The notes beneath the pieces were generated by a model. The model was not told the origin of the DNA. It did no database searches and saw only the letters and a list, made by a program, of their open reading frames with translations. Shown here piece after piece: positions 12,191-23,790 of a stretch of DNA of 64,000 nt; within the stretch, counting starts at the first letter, position 1; every line of letters starts with the position of its first letter. The DNA comes from Micropterix aruncella. Its lineage: Eukaryota; Arthropoda; Insecta; Lepidoptera; Micropterigidae. The position numbers and the translations under genes were made by a program. Location: NCBI GenBank assembly GCA_944548615.1, contig OX155953.1, positions 551,501-615,500 of the forward strand, in the 5' to 3' direction.

Positions 12191-12194
12191 CTTA

Positions 12195-12802
12195 CTCTGG
12201 GTCTTGCAAAAGCGTGCAGTCCGCACAATAGCGCGTGTGGCGCTTGATACGCCAGCTAGGCCTTTGTTTAGAGATCTCTGCATCATGACGCTGCCGTCCA
12301 TTTATATAATGGAAGTAGCGCTGTTCGTTCGCAGAAATCTAGCCGATTTCGAAGTGAATGGTGTGCATCACCACTATCCTACAAGATCCCGTAGCATGCT
12401 ACGTTCGGTAAGTCATGCATTATCCAAGTCGGAGAGGCTAGCCTATATCGCCGGCCCAGCGGTTTACAACAAACTCAGTGAGCACATTAGGCAGGCGTAA
12501 TCTCTTCACGTATTTAGGAGACGCCTTAAAAGTTACCTCACAGATAAGGCGTTTTACTCACTGGAGGAATATTACTCCAGTGAAGTCTAAAATGCTTTGG
12601 TGGCTGAAGTGTTTATTGATTTCTTTGCATTTTGTCTTGTATTTCCTCTTTTTACATTATTTTTGTATTTTTTTTGTTTATTGTTATTTTTTCTTTACGA
12701 TAAATAAAAAATGTTTGTTTGCTAATATGTATGGATGTTTGCCAATCTGTATCTGACTTGTATACCAGTATACTAATAAAATGAATATGAATATGAATAT
12801 CT
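12195..12802 (+). mobile_element. CR1-like non-LTR retroelement, 3' part
   Basis: From about 12204 a frame encodes the typical RT C-terminal region: QKRAVRTIARVALDTPARPL, then LCIMTLPSIYIMEVALFVRR and a TRS-type region. It is followed after a stop or frameshift near 12500 by FRRRLKSYLTDKAFYSLEEY. The 3' end is (GAATAT)n at 12780-12800. This C-terminal pattern is seen in CR1/Jockey-group elements. The element is 5'-truncated and broken. Confidence 0.75.
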
Positions 12803-13144
12803 TTTTCGTAATATTTTTTCCTTTGAGAAACGAAGAAAGAAGTCCTACCAAAAATCACCATTGTCCTTTGCCGGTTTTAATTATTTCACTGCCGCATATA
12901 ACCAGGTAATTTTTCGCAGAGCCTTGAACTCCACAACAATACGAACACTGAAATATTTCTTGCTTTAAGTGAGGATGCCATATTTCAGATACGATTCGGC
13001 TGAGTCGCAATAAGCAGACTAAGGTCGACTTGTAAATCACGGAGATAAACTGCTTCAACCGCATAGATCTCACCCCTCTTTGGAAATAGAAGAGAATAAG
13101 AAGAATGGGCTATTGGAAATTCGCAATGGCAGTGTATTCGTAGA
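12803..13144. other. Spacer, nothing recognised
   Basis: No coding or repeat signal could be supported. Confidence 0.4.
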
Positions 13145-13157
13145 CATAGAAATATAC

Positions 13158-13575
13158 TTCTTCTTCTTCATCAGCGCGCATTCGCCCACCGTTGGGCATA
13201 CGCCTCTCCAATCACTCTCCATCCGGATCGGTTGTCTGTGTTCCTCATCCAGACTGATCCAGCTGTCTCCTTGATGTCATCGGACCATCGGGCCGGTGGT
13301 CTGCCCACACTTCTTCTGCCTAGCCGGGGTCTCCACTCCAAAACGCGCTTGCTCCACCGTTCGTCGTGTCGTCGGGCCACGTGGCCGGCCCAAGTCCATT
13401 TCCGCTTGGCCACTCTTTGACCCACGTCGACCACCTTCTTGCGCTGTCTGATGAGCTCGTTTCGGACTCGATCGCGCAACGATATGCCGAGCATGACTCG
13501 CTCCATGTTACGCTGCACCACCTTAAGCTCGTGGATCATCCCAGCAGTCAGTGTCCATGTCTCACAAGCATACGT
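13158..13575 (-). mobile_element. RTE-like retroelement 3' fragment with 13 bp target duplication
   Basis: The minus strand encodes an RT C-terminal domain from the very 5' end of the insertion: YACETWTLTAGMIHELK, then QRNMERVMLGISLRDRVRNE, RKWTWAGHVARR and RRSVGRPPARWSDDIK. This pattern is characteristic of insect RTE-clade endonuclease-reverse transcriptases. It ends in (GAA)n on the minus strand. CATAGAAATATAC flanks both sides (13145-13157 and 13576-13588), an intact target-site duplication. The 418 bp insertion is a 5'-truncated copy with an open frame, so it is probably fairly young. Confidence 0.85.
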
Positions 13576-13589
13576 CATAGAAATATACA

Positions 13590-13930
13590 GTAAGGTACAA
13601 ATCTTATATTTTCGTTATAAAGTTCTTTATAATCCTATCTCAACAGTTTTATATGTAAAGAACCTAGAATCTTTACTCCCTTGTAGTTATGGTATGCACT
13701 CTAATATAGTCTGGATAATATCCCGATATGATATATTACATTAGATTTGCTCAACGTCTTAGTACGTTTTAGCAACCCTTCTGCGCCCGCGACATGCAGG
13801 CGCCGCTGATAGCATTGTCCGGCGAAACTAACAGCAATTTATTAGGCAATCTATAATAACACTGATAATTAATGTTTTTTTTTTAAAGGACTGGTTGATA
13901 TAATAACCCGGTAATATAAACAATGATAAC
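13590..13930. other. Spacer, nothing recognised
   Basis: Ordinary AT-rich sequence with a T run near 13875. Confidence 0.4.
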
Positions 13931-13931
13931 A

Positions 13932-14530
13932 ACACGGGTTGTCGACTACAGCGGACGAGCCCGTCACCTCAGGAAGTTTTAATGATTAGTAGTTCTATCT
14001 CCCTGGAGTGAGCGCAGAAGACTTGGACAAAACAGTCCACCGTCTAGCTCCGCCACAAACCCGTAAGAGGCCAGCCAGGAGTGTTACCCGGCGGGCTTAC
14101 ACTCACGCCCTTACTTCCAATTGTGACCAGATTACTCCAGTCTCTCGATTGGTTACGAGTTCGAGGTCGCTTGCGCGGTCCTCTCCCTTACGAAGCGGAG
14201 GTCTCTCTCACTTACACCTAGGATCGGATAGCCGATGGTCGTTTCAAGAGCAGTCGTCGTAAGGTCCGCAGCCACCCCCGATCTATAGGAAACAGTACAG
14301 CTTCCAGACTCCCCCGACTGTTAGTCAGAGTGCACAGTCGATTGGCTTACGCCGCACGGTGCGCAGACCGTCCAGGAGCGCCAGAAGATTGATTCCTATG
14401 GGAAACTAACCATAGGGTCAGAGTTCGCACTTCATGCGTGGAGGCCATCGGATAGGTGTTGACCCGTGAGTGTGACCAACCCTGAACAGAATGGGTCTTC
14501 GTGGCCAACTCAGCAAGGGCCCATTAACTA
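13932..14530 (-). repeat. Family A composite repeat, minus copy
   Basis: Near-complete reverse complement of the 57688-58320 unit, from GTTGTCGACTACAG at the start to 'agcaagggcccattaac' at the end. The tRNA-like arms lie at about 14035-14085 on the minus strand. It has no protein-coding capacity. Confidence 0.75.
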
Positions 14531-15145
14531 CCAAAAACAATGAGAATAATAATAACATTTAATTTATTATATAATAACATTTAATAACGATAACATTTAA
14601 TTTATTAGTGCCATATATCGCATTTATATATAGGCTGATTACATCACAGAAATCATACGGAGAGATAGAAGGCTATCTATTAGTCTATCTGAACATTAAA
14701 GTCCGTAGGTAATTATTAAGAGCACATATTGAAACCTGCATGCTAAATTGGAAATTGACATCTTCATGTAAATGATATTAAAATGATAGGAGTTTTGATT
14801 TAAAAATTCGTTTGTAATTATATTATTATTTTATTTAGATGCCGTCTAGGCATGTTTAGAGCGTCATAAACCTATTGTGCGCCACCATACTGCCATACCA
14901 CGAACGCCGCCATATTGGACATAAAAGAAGATTAATTAATTTTTGGAGTTATGCGTGTCATCTACAACTTGCGTTTCGTAGTAAAATTGTAGCTGCTAAA
15001 TAGAATAGAATAGAGTAATTTTATTGTGCTATTAAACATTACTTAATGCACTAATTACTAATTACACTGGTTTTATAAAAAAACACAAAGTATGCACAAG
15101 AAGCGAACTTGAACAACAAGAAGCGAATCTTACAATGAACAGCTA
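14531..15145. other. AT-rich spacer
   Basis: A/T-rich sequence with short local repeats (ATAATAACATTTAAT-like words repeated near 14550-14600). No gene is recognised. Confidence 0.4.
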
Positions 15146-15147
15146 AA

Positions 15148-15240
15148 TCATAATCTCTGCGCTCACTCCAGGTTAAAAGAATTATTACATAATTTTATAA
15201 CCTCCTTTGGTGACCGGTTCGCCGGTTGTAGGACACCTCG
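15148..15240 (+). repeat. Family A remnant (3' end only)
   Basis: 'tctgcgctcactccagg', then 'cctcctttggtgaccggttcgccggttgtag', parallels the last ~90 bp of the plus-strand unit with substitutions and a small AT-rich insertion. Confidence 0.45.
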
Positions 15241-15539
15241 AAAGTGCCAAATTATAGTACTGCCTTGATCAATCTAATATGCTTTATACTCGTCTTCTTT
15301 TACTGTCAGAAGAACAGTCGTTTACATAATCGTATTTAATGGCCTAGTCAAGAATCCAGTATATGACTATGAGATTTGGATAATGCTGAATTTTTATTCC
15401 AAGAGCATCCTAATGTAAAATAATGAAAAAATTATGATAATCAACTTTACCAAAGAGCGTAATTATTATTTTTATTTTTATCGACGACGGCTATGTTGCT
15501 AGATTTGACTATTAATTTAAATTTAGATATTTTTAGTAT
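15241..15539. other. Spacer with a short shared word
   Basis: 'gcctagtcaagaatccagta' at 15349 is found inverted at 47647-47668. Nothing else is recognised. Confidence 0.35.
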
Positions 15540-16015
15540 ACCCTTATCTTTTCTCCTTATCTTTCCTCCTGTCCCTCCTTTTCGCAACCTTTAGGGCAAA
15601 AGAAGATTGAATTGGCTAATCCCTCATTTATTCAACAAAATTCCTTTAAATTCAGGAACTTATAAAAAATTAAAAAAAAACAAAAAAAGAATAAAAAAAT
15701 GTTAGCTTTAAAATAAGTGAAAGTGAAACACACGTGTAAATAATACGAATAGGATTATTATTTTATTTTAATAGCATTAAGTATGTTCATCTTTTTATGT
15801 AAATATTATCAAGGGGTGGCTTTCTGTGCCGATTAATCCTTACTAATGTAGCAGATAATGCAGCAGATAAATCATAATATGGTCAAAATGGCCAATAAAG
15901 TTGCACTGAAAGCCACCGTATCATAATCTCCAGCAGGTAAGCCTTAGGCTTGGCTGGATTTTATACAAAGCTGTATTTAAAAAAATGGTTAATAAATAAA
16001 ATAAATAAATAAATT
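15540..16015 (+). mobile_element. Non-LTR retroelement 3' end, family D copy 1
   Basis: It matches 34141-34880 (minus the MITE there): a coding tail 'gaagattgaattggctaatccctca', AT-rich 3' UTR, then 'gtggctttctgtgccgattaat', 'atggtcaaaatggcca' and 'gcaggtaagccttaggcttgg', ending in (AAAT)n. The coding part is frameshifted. This copy has no insertion at the position where the 34 kb copy holds a MITE, so it serves as an empty site. Confidence 0.75.
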
Positions 16016-16830
16016 TTCATGACCATCATATTATTGCCTTGATATATGACTACAGACATTGAGCTCTTTTTTTGATCAGCAAGTTTGATTATTAGATTAT
16101 TTTCTATTTATCAATGGTTTTCAAACCAATTATAATTTACTAAAATTAATTTATATTGCCACAATTATATCATGATAGTTAATATTCTTTAATTAATTAC
16201 ATTATTAAAATGTTTAGAGGCAAAGACGCATCCAAGTGTAGGAAAGCCTACCTACTGGAGCAGAACTAAATTGTAATTGTAATTGTAATTTTTTTACTGT
16301 CAGATGGACGTAATCACCGCTCCAGCCATGTTTACCTTCATGAAAGAAGTACCTTCAGAAACATTGTCCTCTGAACCAATCTAGTTCATTCTCGTTTCTA
16401 TTCAATAATGATATTCCTTTACTTTTCTGGATATAGATACGTGGTCTTAAAAGGCAGGCCCCGATTTGTAAAGTTGTAACCTGTAAAGTTGTGCATTTTT
16501 TAAAAAATTTAATCAGTGTTGAACATGAAATTATTGCGATTTTTTTGAAAACATACTAATATATACTGTATCTATCAAAAATTGTGGTTTGTTGTGACTT
16601 AACAACGTGACAATTATTTTGAATGAATGCTTCTGTGCGTCTTGCGAGGGTTTGGTTGGCGAAGATGATATAAAATGTGGTGTGTTGTTTTGATCTGAAG
16701 TGTAGTGAAGGAAATATTATTTGAATTTCACGCGGTTAGCCTGTGACACCCTCTAGCGGCAGGGAAACGAGACGTCGCGGGCCCATGATTGATCGGAATG
16801 ATGGCGTATATTCGGCCAGAAGTGTATCTA
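16016..16830. other. Spacer, nothing recognised
   Basis: AT-rich, with 'attgtaattgtaattgtaa' microrepeats near 16272. No coding signal. Confidence 0.4.
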
Positions 16831-16832
16831 GA

Positions 16833-16862
16833 GACGGGGGGGAGGGGTGGGGGGGGGGGGGT
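16833..16862. repeat. G-rich tract
   Basis: Runs of 7, 4 and 13 or more G in 30 bp. Similar tracts lie at 8388-8412 and 9506-9519. Potentially G-quadruplex forming. Confidence 0.7.
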
Positions 16863-17960
16863 GTACGACGCGTGCATGTGTGGCGGAAGGTTTAGTGGAG
16901 AAAATAAAAGTCCAAGTGAAAACGCCTTTAATTAATCCGTCACACAAGATAACATTTGGAAACACGTAGCAACAAAAGCGTTGCAAGCATGAACATGGTT
17001 TCGCGGAACATACCCTACCCACCTTTCATGGGCTATGTGTTCTCATCCCACAACCATAACGTGCCCCCTGGTGTGACCAGTGGACCGGGTCAGGATCACT
17101 CCTGGCTGGGGTGAGACACTCTAATCTAATCCAATATATTATCATGATTATCTGTTCGTTCCTGAAACATGAAAAAGGTTTGCTTAATTATAATAAAATG
17201 TTTTAAAACGTTTTTTTCATTTGCGGAGCGTATTTCATTATACTCATCATAATTCTGGAGTAGTAATTATCAAGAAAAGAGTAGATTTCGTCGGTTGCTT
17301 GTACATATTTTATTATTGCTATATTTAGGATTTCTAAAAAAGTATATCGTGCCAAAGTCCGTTGCTACCACATAAAGCAGTAACGATAGACCATAAACAA
17401 CGGATTCGTGAGGTCGATATTACTCATAACACTGTAAGAAATAATGTTACGGGTTAAGGATGTAATTAACCCAAATACCGACATATACAGTATACGTCTA
17501 CAATCTATGGTTATTCTCATATATGCGAATAAGCGAGAAACATCTCTCTAGATATAGAATACTCGGATATCGAATACACTTCTCGGATATAGAATAATTA
17601 TTATTGCAGATTATTTTCAGACGAATTGTGTTATTGGAGAGACCATCCATTAAACCGGGGAAAACACTCAGAGAAATTAAACGTATCTTTATATACCCAG
17701 GCAACACGGGGAGAAAATGTAAGTACTTTTGTTATGTTATTTTCCTTGAAATGTAGGCAATAGAAGCTGTATGAATAAGGTGAGAGAGAAATATTTAAAG
17801 CAGAAAATATTAGCGCTGACCAAATGAATAATGAATTGTAATTTTGCTGATAATTTCATTCCTTCTTTGGTCAATGTAAGCAACAACGGTTCGGAAATGA
17901 CTTGTGTGATATTTAGCTGAGAGTGATACATTTATTTTAGTGCGCTGATTTGATGTTGTA
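16863..17960. other. Spacer, nothing recognised
   Basis: No repeat or coding character could be supported. 'cggatatagaata' type words repeat two to three times near 17545-17595. Confidence 0.4.
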
Positions 17961-17965
17961 ATAGA

Positions 17966-18146
17966 GGAGAAGGGAGGGAGGAGAGGGGGAGTGTTGGGAG
18001 GATGGGGGAGAGGGGGGGGGGGGTTAGGATGATGTATTCTAACCCCTAACCCACCCCCTCCCTTCAACCCCTTCCCCCGATCCCTCCTAAATAACTCCCC
18101 CAACCCCCTCCCATTAACACCTCCCCCCCAACCCCCCCCCCCCATC
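17966..18146. repeat. Mirrored G-rich then C-rich tract
   Basis: About 60 bp of G/A-rich sequence (GGGAGGGAGG..., then a 13 G run) is followed, after a 25 bp centre, by about 100 bp of C-rich sequence (CCACCCCCTCCC..., ending in a 13 C run). The halves are roughly complementary and can fold into a long imperfect hairpin or G-quadruplex/i-motif pair. The apparent glycine/proline-rich frame is composition only. Confidence 0.75.
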
Positions 18147-19280
18147 CGATTGAGCTGAAATTTGGTATGCAGTCATCATTCAGTCGTGGCAAGAATTGTA
18201 GATTGTAGTAGAAATCGCTCCACCAGAGGGTGCGCTAGTCATACTTCAATCTCGAAATATTGCAGTTAGATACTTACTTGAAATTTGGTTCACATTTATG
18301 CTTTGTTGGACCGAAATCATGTTGTGAAATTTTGGTTGGAATATCTCGTATACGAGGGACGCATTTTTTTTAATACCACCGTATTTAGTAAAATACTATA
18401 TCATTCTTGAAAAAATACCATTTTAATAGCACGGATATACTACAAAAATATGCGACGCTCGAATGGTAGGTACATTTGAATGGTAGGTAATTTTGCGTAG
18501 GTATTGAACAATTCATTTTTCGTTTCGGACGAAAATATTCTTCTTCTTCCGTGGGTTCCAATGCTGCCTTATCTAGAGTGCTTTAACTTTGAAGAAGATA
18601 GATCAAATACTCATATCAGCTATCAGCATATCAATATAAGTATTTGATCTGACATTGGATAATACCTTACTTTTTAGGGCAATTAATTAGGGTAACTGTA
18701 ATTGTTGACTTTTGAAACGGCGTTTGGTGTTTAGTGCCTTTTCAAATGCCACCACTTAATCATTAATATTTAGCACGTATTCTAATTAATTTCACTGAAA
18801 TACACCTTCTAAAATAATTGTTACCTACTACAATCTTTACTATATTGCGACCTATTGAAATATTTATTAGTATATAGGATAGGTAGATACTTCAAAGCGT
18901 TGGTAGTTCAAGATGTTATGATCGAACCCTATGGATAGATCAGTTCGTGTTTATAAGGTGTTTGTTAAAGTGTTCCATGCAGTTAGAATCGAGCTCTACA
19001 GTAAAATAGACGGATATAGCTTGATGGAAATTGCTGTTTATTTAAAAAAAATTAACAACACTTTTGTGAAATAAGATTTCGTCTACTATACATACATATA
19101 CGTCATTATTTAGATTAATTTAAACGCTCATACCTGCGATCCTTCGGCTAGAATCTTTAGGTCGTAGATCCGATCTTTATCCTAATAAATTTACGGCATT
19201 GAGGAAATGGCTATTCGCCGTAGCCTCGCGGGCTAATGCGGGGCTATCTCTTCAGGACGTGACCTTACAGGATACAAGTA
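18147..19280. other. Spacer with one small hairpin
   Basis: 18150-18172 shares 'gattgagctgaaatttggtat' with 9908. An inverted repeat AGATCAAATACT / AGTATTTGATCT lies at 18599-18651. A 19123-19308 open stretch has no recognised motif. Confidence 0.45.
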
Positions 19281-19282
19281 TA

Positions 19283-20210
19283 GGGGAGACTGTTGTACCA
19301 TGACTATTATAATAGTGTACATACCTTGAAAAACTTTGTAATTGTCAATATATGACTATTGACTTCTAGTGGGTTCCCATGTGCCTAAATATTTGTTGAG
19401 TATCATCACATTTTAATTTTTATTATTTATTGTCTTCTAAAAACACAAATTAGCTTTTATTTCTGAAATGCAAAATGGTGTACCACGAAATCATTTTAGC
19501 TATTGTACCGTCAAATGCCACTTCGTAATACAGGATAACTATGCCAGCAGAGAATATAACGGAGGCAGTTATTAGTATTCCAAAAAAAAAAACCGACGAC
19601 TTAATTCCGCAATACCGTTAGTATTGTGTTTCTAGTCATAATGTTACTATACTATATAGGAAATGGAGAAAAAGGGGCTCCAGTTGAGGAAACTGTAAAT
19701 AAACTTCAGTTATTTTTAAAAATATTTATTTAATTTTAATTTTTAATTCACAATAATTTACATTAAAAGGATGACATGTACAATTAAAATGTCGTAAATA
19801 TTAGCAAAAATTTCTACGAAATAGAATCCAATAGCAAAAAAACTGATAACACGATATACCAAAAAGTGTTGCCACATATTCTATTTACTAAGATTTAACG
19901 TATTCTAAGGTGGACGTTAAATAATAATAAATATGTGTATAAACCTATATAAAAACTTATTAAAGAAAAGAACAAAACAAATTTGAAGGAATGTATACAC
20001 TAATAGGTAATATTAATCTTTATTAGCTGGATAATCAACGTATACTTTACATTTCTGCATAAGTTCTCACCTCTAATAAGTATCGATTTTGAACTATTAC
20101 GTATTGATGTATTTTGATTACGAATAACACAAATAAAGTAAAAAACATCACGAAGCCAAATAATTGAAAATTATTATTTTTAAAATGTTCCAATGTACAT
20201 CAGTCTCCCC
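19283..20210. mobile_element. TA-flanked terminal-inverted-repeat element (Tc1/mariner-type MITE candidate)
   Basis: The left end reads GGGGAGACTGTTGTAC and the reverse complement of the right end reads GGGGAGACTGATGTAC (15/16). TA flanks both ends (19281-19282 and 20211-20212). The 928 bp interior is AT-rich with no transposase frame. TA duplication suggests a Tc1/mariner-mobilised non-autonomous element, which is inference from the target only. Confidence 0.55.
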
Positions 20211-20212
20211 TA

Positions 20213-21055
20213 CCCATACCAGTATGTATTGGGTTTGTCCTTTCGTCTGAAATAACAATCGAACGGAAAGCCTTTCTGTGTCCACTTTGCCGATATATTC
20301 CGTTTCTAGAGACTTGCTTTAGTTGGGTATACTGCGACTATCTGGAATGTACGAACAAAGGATTCCTTCGGTGAATACTGTGTCTTGGAGTACCAAAAAG
20401 GTACGTATAGTGGCGTTGAAAATTATATAGATAAAATATTTGTCTATCTGCAATTCGATATTTCATGCTCGAAATACCTTTAGAATATGGTATATACCTA
20501 AAAACAAAAATGACCGGGGAAACACGAACTTCAAAGAGGTTCTCTTCTTCTAATTCTGCTATTTCATACCATTTGCCCACATTCGAATGCCATCTGAATG
20601 CGCATCACATCTCAACCTCCTCGTGAGTCACGCGACCTATTCGAAGTTGACTATATTATATATTAATTTTTTTGGCGACCATATTTAATTTTTTGACGAA
20701 ATTTTCACTTACTTTTATGAAGTATTTGTTTATCAGTGTAGCGATTTCTGACTTATCCCTTTTCACTTTATCCATATCCCTTAATATTGCCACCCCCGCG
20801 GTGTGGAAGTGTTATTAGTTTGCGCGGGCCATTTCTACTCATTTTTATTAGCAGTCAGATTACCTCAGAGGCTGCTACAATGCAGCGAATTTTGGCCCAG
20901 AGTAGGAGGAAATTAAATAGTAAACACGACATTATTGCTGGCTTTTATTCGCTAGATGTTGTAAGGGTGCGGACACAATCTCGTCATTAATGTCAATAAT
21001 CTCGTAATGCTGTATTAAAAGCGTGTATCCTTATACAAAATAGTTGCAACAAAAA
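20213..21055. other. Spacer, nothing recognised
   Basis: The short frames at 20338-20580 and 20787-20990 show no motif. No repeat was recognised. Confidence 0.4.
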
Positions 21056-21252
21056 AAATTGACAAAAAAAAACCGACTGAAAACTTTTTAAATAGTGCAG
21101 CAGCCATGTCACAGTGAAACTTAGCACGGGCTATCATAACTAAATGCGTATAAAAAATTTCGTGTCTGTGCTGTTGACCGTTAAGTAGTCCCCTCGTCGG
21201 AAGCCAATCCTGGTTGCTTCAGCCATGTCATGGTAAAATATAGAACGAGCTA

Positions 21253-22688
21253 GTTAGTTAGTTAGTTAGTTTGACTGGGCTTTTTCCCGCACTTGGCCTC
21301 TTGATTGGGCCGTTGTGCGTGGCTCATGTTTCCATTTATGTTACTCCAGCCAACCCAGGCTGTCCCAGAAGGTTAGCAGCCTGTTTGGGTTGCTACAGGC
21401 CTCCGGGAGAGATGCTGGAGATTGTAGTATTCTTGCCCGTTGCTCTGCCACGCTCCTGCATTCCATAAGCACATGCTGTGGCGTTTCTTCTTCCTCCATG
21501 CATCCTCTGCATAGAGGGCTGTCTGTCACACCTATGGTAAACAGGTGCTTGTTCAGGGGACAGTGGCCTGTCATAGTACCTATGACTTTACGGATTTTGT
21601 CCCTTTTTAATCTGGTGAGGTTGCGGGCAAGTTTTTTGGATGCTTCCGGAACCGCGTTCTTTGTTTGCCTGCATCCTGCGTTTTTTTTCCATTCTGTAAG
21701 GTGGGTTTCTTCGGTGTTCCTGCGTAGCCATGTTTTTATTTGGGCCTGGGGAATGGGCATCAAGGGTTCCGGTCCATATACTATTTCCTTTGATCCCCTT
21801 TTGGCCAGTTCGTCCGCCGCGTCATTTCCCAGTGAGTCACTGTGCCCTTTAATCCATTGCAGGGTCACTTTATTTGACCCTGCAATGGATTGAAGCGCGT
21901 TGTGGCATTCCAGTACGAGGACTGAGGTTATCGTATTTTTTGCTACCGCTTGTAGCACGGAGGCACTGTCGGAACAAATTTCAAACTTACGTCTCCGACA
22001 TCTTTGGCTGCGACTGCCTGTGCTGCTCTGGTGATGCCAATGCATTCTGCTTGGAAGATCGTATTTAAGTTGCCTAGGGTAGTTGATATTTTGATGTTTA
22101 GATCATTTGAGAAGACGCCGGCTCCTGTACCTTGAGTAGTTTTGGAGCCGTCTGTGTATATCCTTACTTCATTTGTACCAGAGTGATCTGCTGGTTCTGC
22201 AATGAGTTGGATATTGTATCTACGATCAAAGACATGATGGCATATTATTCTGTCCATGGGTGCGTCCAGAAGAGGAATTTCTTCTAAAGCCCGTTTCAGA
22301 ATTTTTGAGTGTGGTGTTTCTGTGTTTTGTTTCCACAGTCCATTTTCTCTTAGTCTTAGAGCGGCTGCCCTAGCCTCCTCTTGGATGACAAGATCCAGAG
22401 GTCTCGTGTTTAGGAGGTACTCTAGTGCGGCCGATGGTGTGGTTCTCATACATCCAGTGGCTGCTACACACGCTAAGCGTTGTAGGCTCTGGAGTCTTGC
22501 TTTTACTGTGGTCAGTTGTGTTCTGTGCCACCATACAACTGATCCATAAGTCAGCGAGGGCCTGATGACTGATGTGTACAGCCAGAGTGTGATTTTTGGG
22601 TTGAGACCCCATTTTTTCCCCATTAGTCTCCGACACTGCCAAAAAGTTAGGCAGGCCCTCTTTGTTTTGGCCTCGATATGACTCGCCC
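21253..22688 (-). mobile_element. I-group (RNase H-bearing) non-LTR retroelement, 5'-truncated
   Basis: The insertion is bounded by an 11 bp direct repeat AGAACGAGCTA (21242-21252 and 22689-22699) and ends on the minus strand in (TAAC)n. It encodes the RT C-terminal region, an RNase H domain and a C-terminal zinc-knuckle region. The intact target duplication and only one obvious frameshift point to a fairly recent, dead-on-arrival insertion. Confidence 0.85.
21341..22623 (-). pseudogene. RT C-terminus + RNase H + CCHC-like tail, frameshifted
   Basis: Two overlapping minus-strand frames (22623-21943 and 22045-21341) together give a C-terminal RT segment (MGKKWGLNPKITLWLYTSVI, RPSLTYGSVVWW), then RNase H motifs: YTDGSKTTQGTGAG with the first Asp, FQAECIGI with the Glu, ICSDSASVLQAV with the second Asp and WIKGHSDSLGNDAADELAKR with His and Asp. 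A Cys/His cluster CRGCMEEEETPQHVLMEC follows. The frame changes near 21985-22045, between the Glu and second Asp motifs. RNase H removes RNA from the RNA/DNA hybrid during target-primed reverse transcription in I/Loa-type elements. The N-terminal endonuclease and most of the RT are missing. Confidence 0.8.
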
Positions 22689-23040
22689 AGAACGAGCTAT
22701 CATAACTGAATGCGTATACAAAACTTCATGTCTGTGCTGTTGACAGTTGAGGAGTCCCCTCGTCGGGAGCCAACCCTGAGTGTAGAATCAGGTCATGCGT
22801 ACTATAAAAAATGCACTGTCATCGAAACTGAACCAACTTCAATTTCAATTCCTCATCATCAGAACAGGATTTGATAAAAATGGGACCAATCTGGAAGTTT
22901 CCTTTCAAATAAACAAAGAATTTTCTAGATCGCTTTATAAATGACGGAGTTCTGAGGTAAGAACATTAAAAAATACGCAACCGAATTGATAACCTCCTTC
23001 TTTTTTTGAAGGCGGTTAAAAAATACGTTTTCGGCTGGGA

Positions 23041-23770
23041 TATTCTGCGATCCGGGTAGAGAGTTTCATTGCGTTAATATTAATCTGCTCTTAAAAATAC
23101 GTCATTATACAAGAATAATCATTTAAAGAATTAAAAGACACGACAGCCGTTACAAAAAGTAAAATACTGTATTTATAATTATTAAAAACAATTTGTTTGC
23201 GCTAAAAAGCACATTAAAATTCCTCGTTAAGACAAAATTCAATTTACGAAAGCTCCGCTACGTCCCCATTGATGCGTGTTTTCTCTATGAACATCCAGTT
23301 CTTAAAGACGATTGCGCCTTGGGTCAGTCTTCGGGGTTTCGCTTGAGCCTGGCTTATTGACCCGGCTTTTTGAGTATCGCAGGCTGCGCCCTGCGGCAGG
23401 TATCTCAAAACGATTACGCGCCGCCGTCGCCCTACTCAGACGGTTGCCCGTGGTACTTAAGTAGTAGAACGGGGTTTTATGAAACAATTGTGGTGTTAGT
23501 ATTTATCCATGTAGATACGTATATATTTTCGGAATTTACTCAATCAGACCATTCATTTGATACTAAACACGATCTATTAATTTTAATTTATTAATATTTG
23601 GATATTGAGACTATTATTTATACAACATTTGGACAGATTAGGTACCCTATGATAGTCGAGATAACGATTCTAACAATACCACACACTTTGAAATCGATTC
23701 AAGCGTTTAGAAGTTATGGTGGAATAAAGAAACGGAAAACATCTGAAGAGTAGAGCGCGAGTACTTGTTA
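23041..23770. other. Spacer, nothing recognised
   Basis: A GC-richer patch at 23300-23460 could be an eroded repeat, but I see no sister copy in the window. Confidence 0.35.
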
Positions 23771-23790
23771 ATGCGCGGTTAGAGTCCCCC

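Larger units (their letters stand above)
21060..23040. repeat. Tandem-type repeat E interrupted by an I-group retroelement
   Basis: A ~105 bp unit containing 'gctatcataact.aatgcgtat', 'tgtctgtgctgttgac' and 'agtcccctcgtcgg.agccaa' occurs at 21127-21225 and again at 22695-22770. The retroelement at 21253-22688 sits between the two. The outer parts carry 'aaaccgactgaaaa' on the left and 'cctccttctttttttgaaggcggtta' on the right, a motif pair common at ends of insect interspersed repeats. Confidence 0.55.

Noticed and set aside
17810..18145. Gly/Pro-rich open frame on the minus strand
   Set aside because: Produced by the G- and C-runs; no start context or domain.
19123..19308. 55-codon open stretch reading ESLGRRSDLYPNKFTALRKW
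   Set aside because: Reads protein-like, but has no start, splice support or recognisable family; it runs into the TA-flanked element.
21315..21893. 192-codon plus-strand frame
   Set aside because: Antisense shadow of the RNase H-bearing retroelement on the minus strand.
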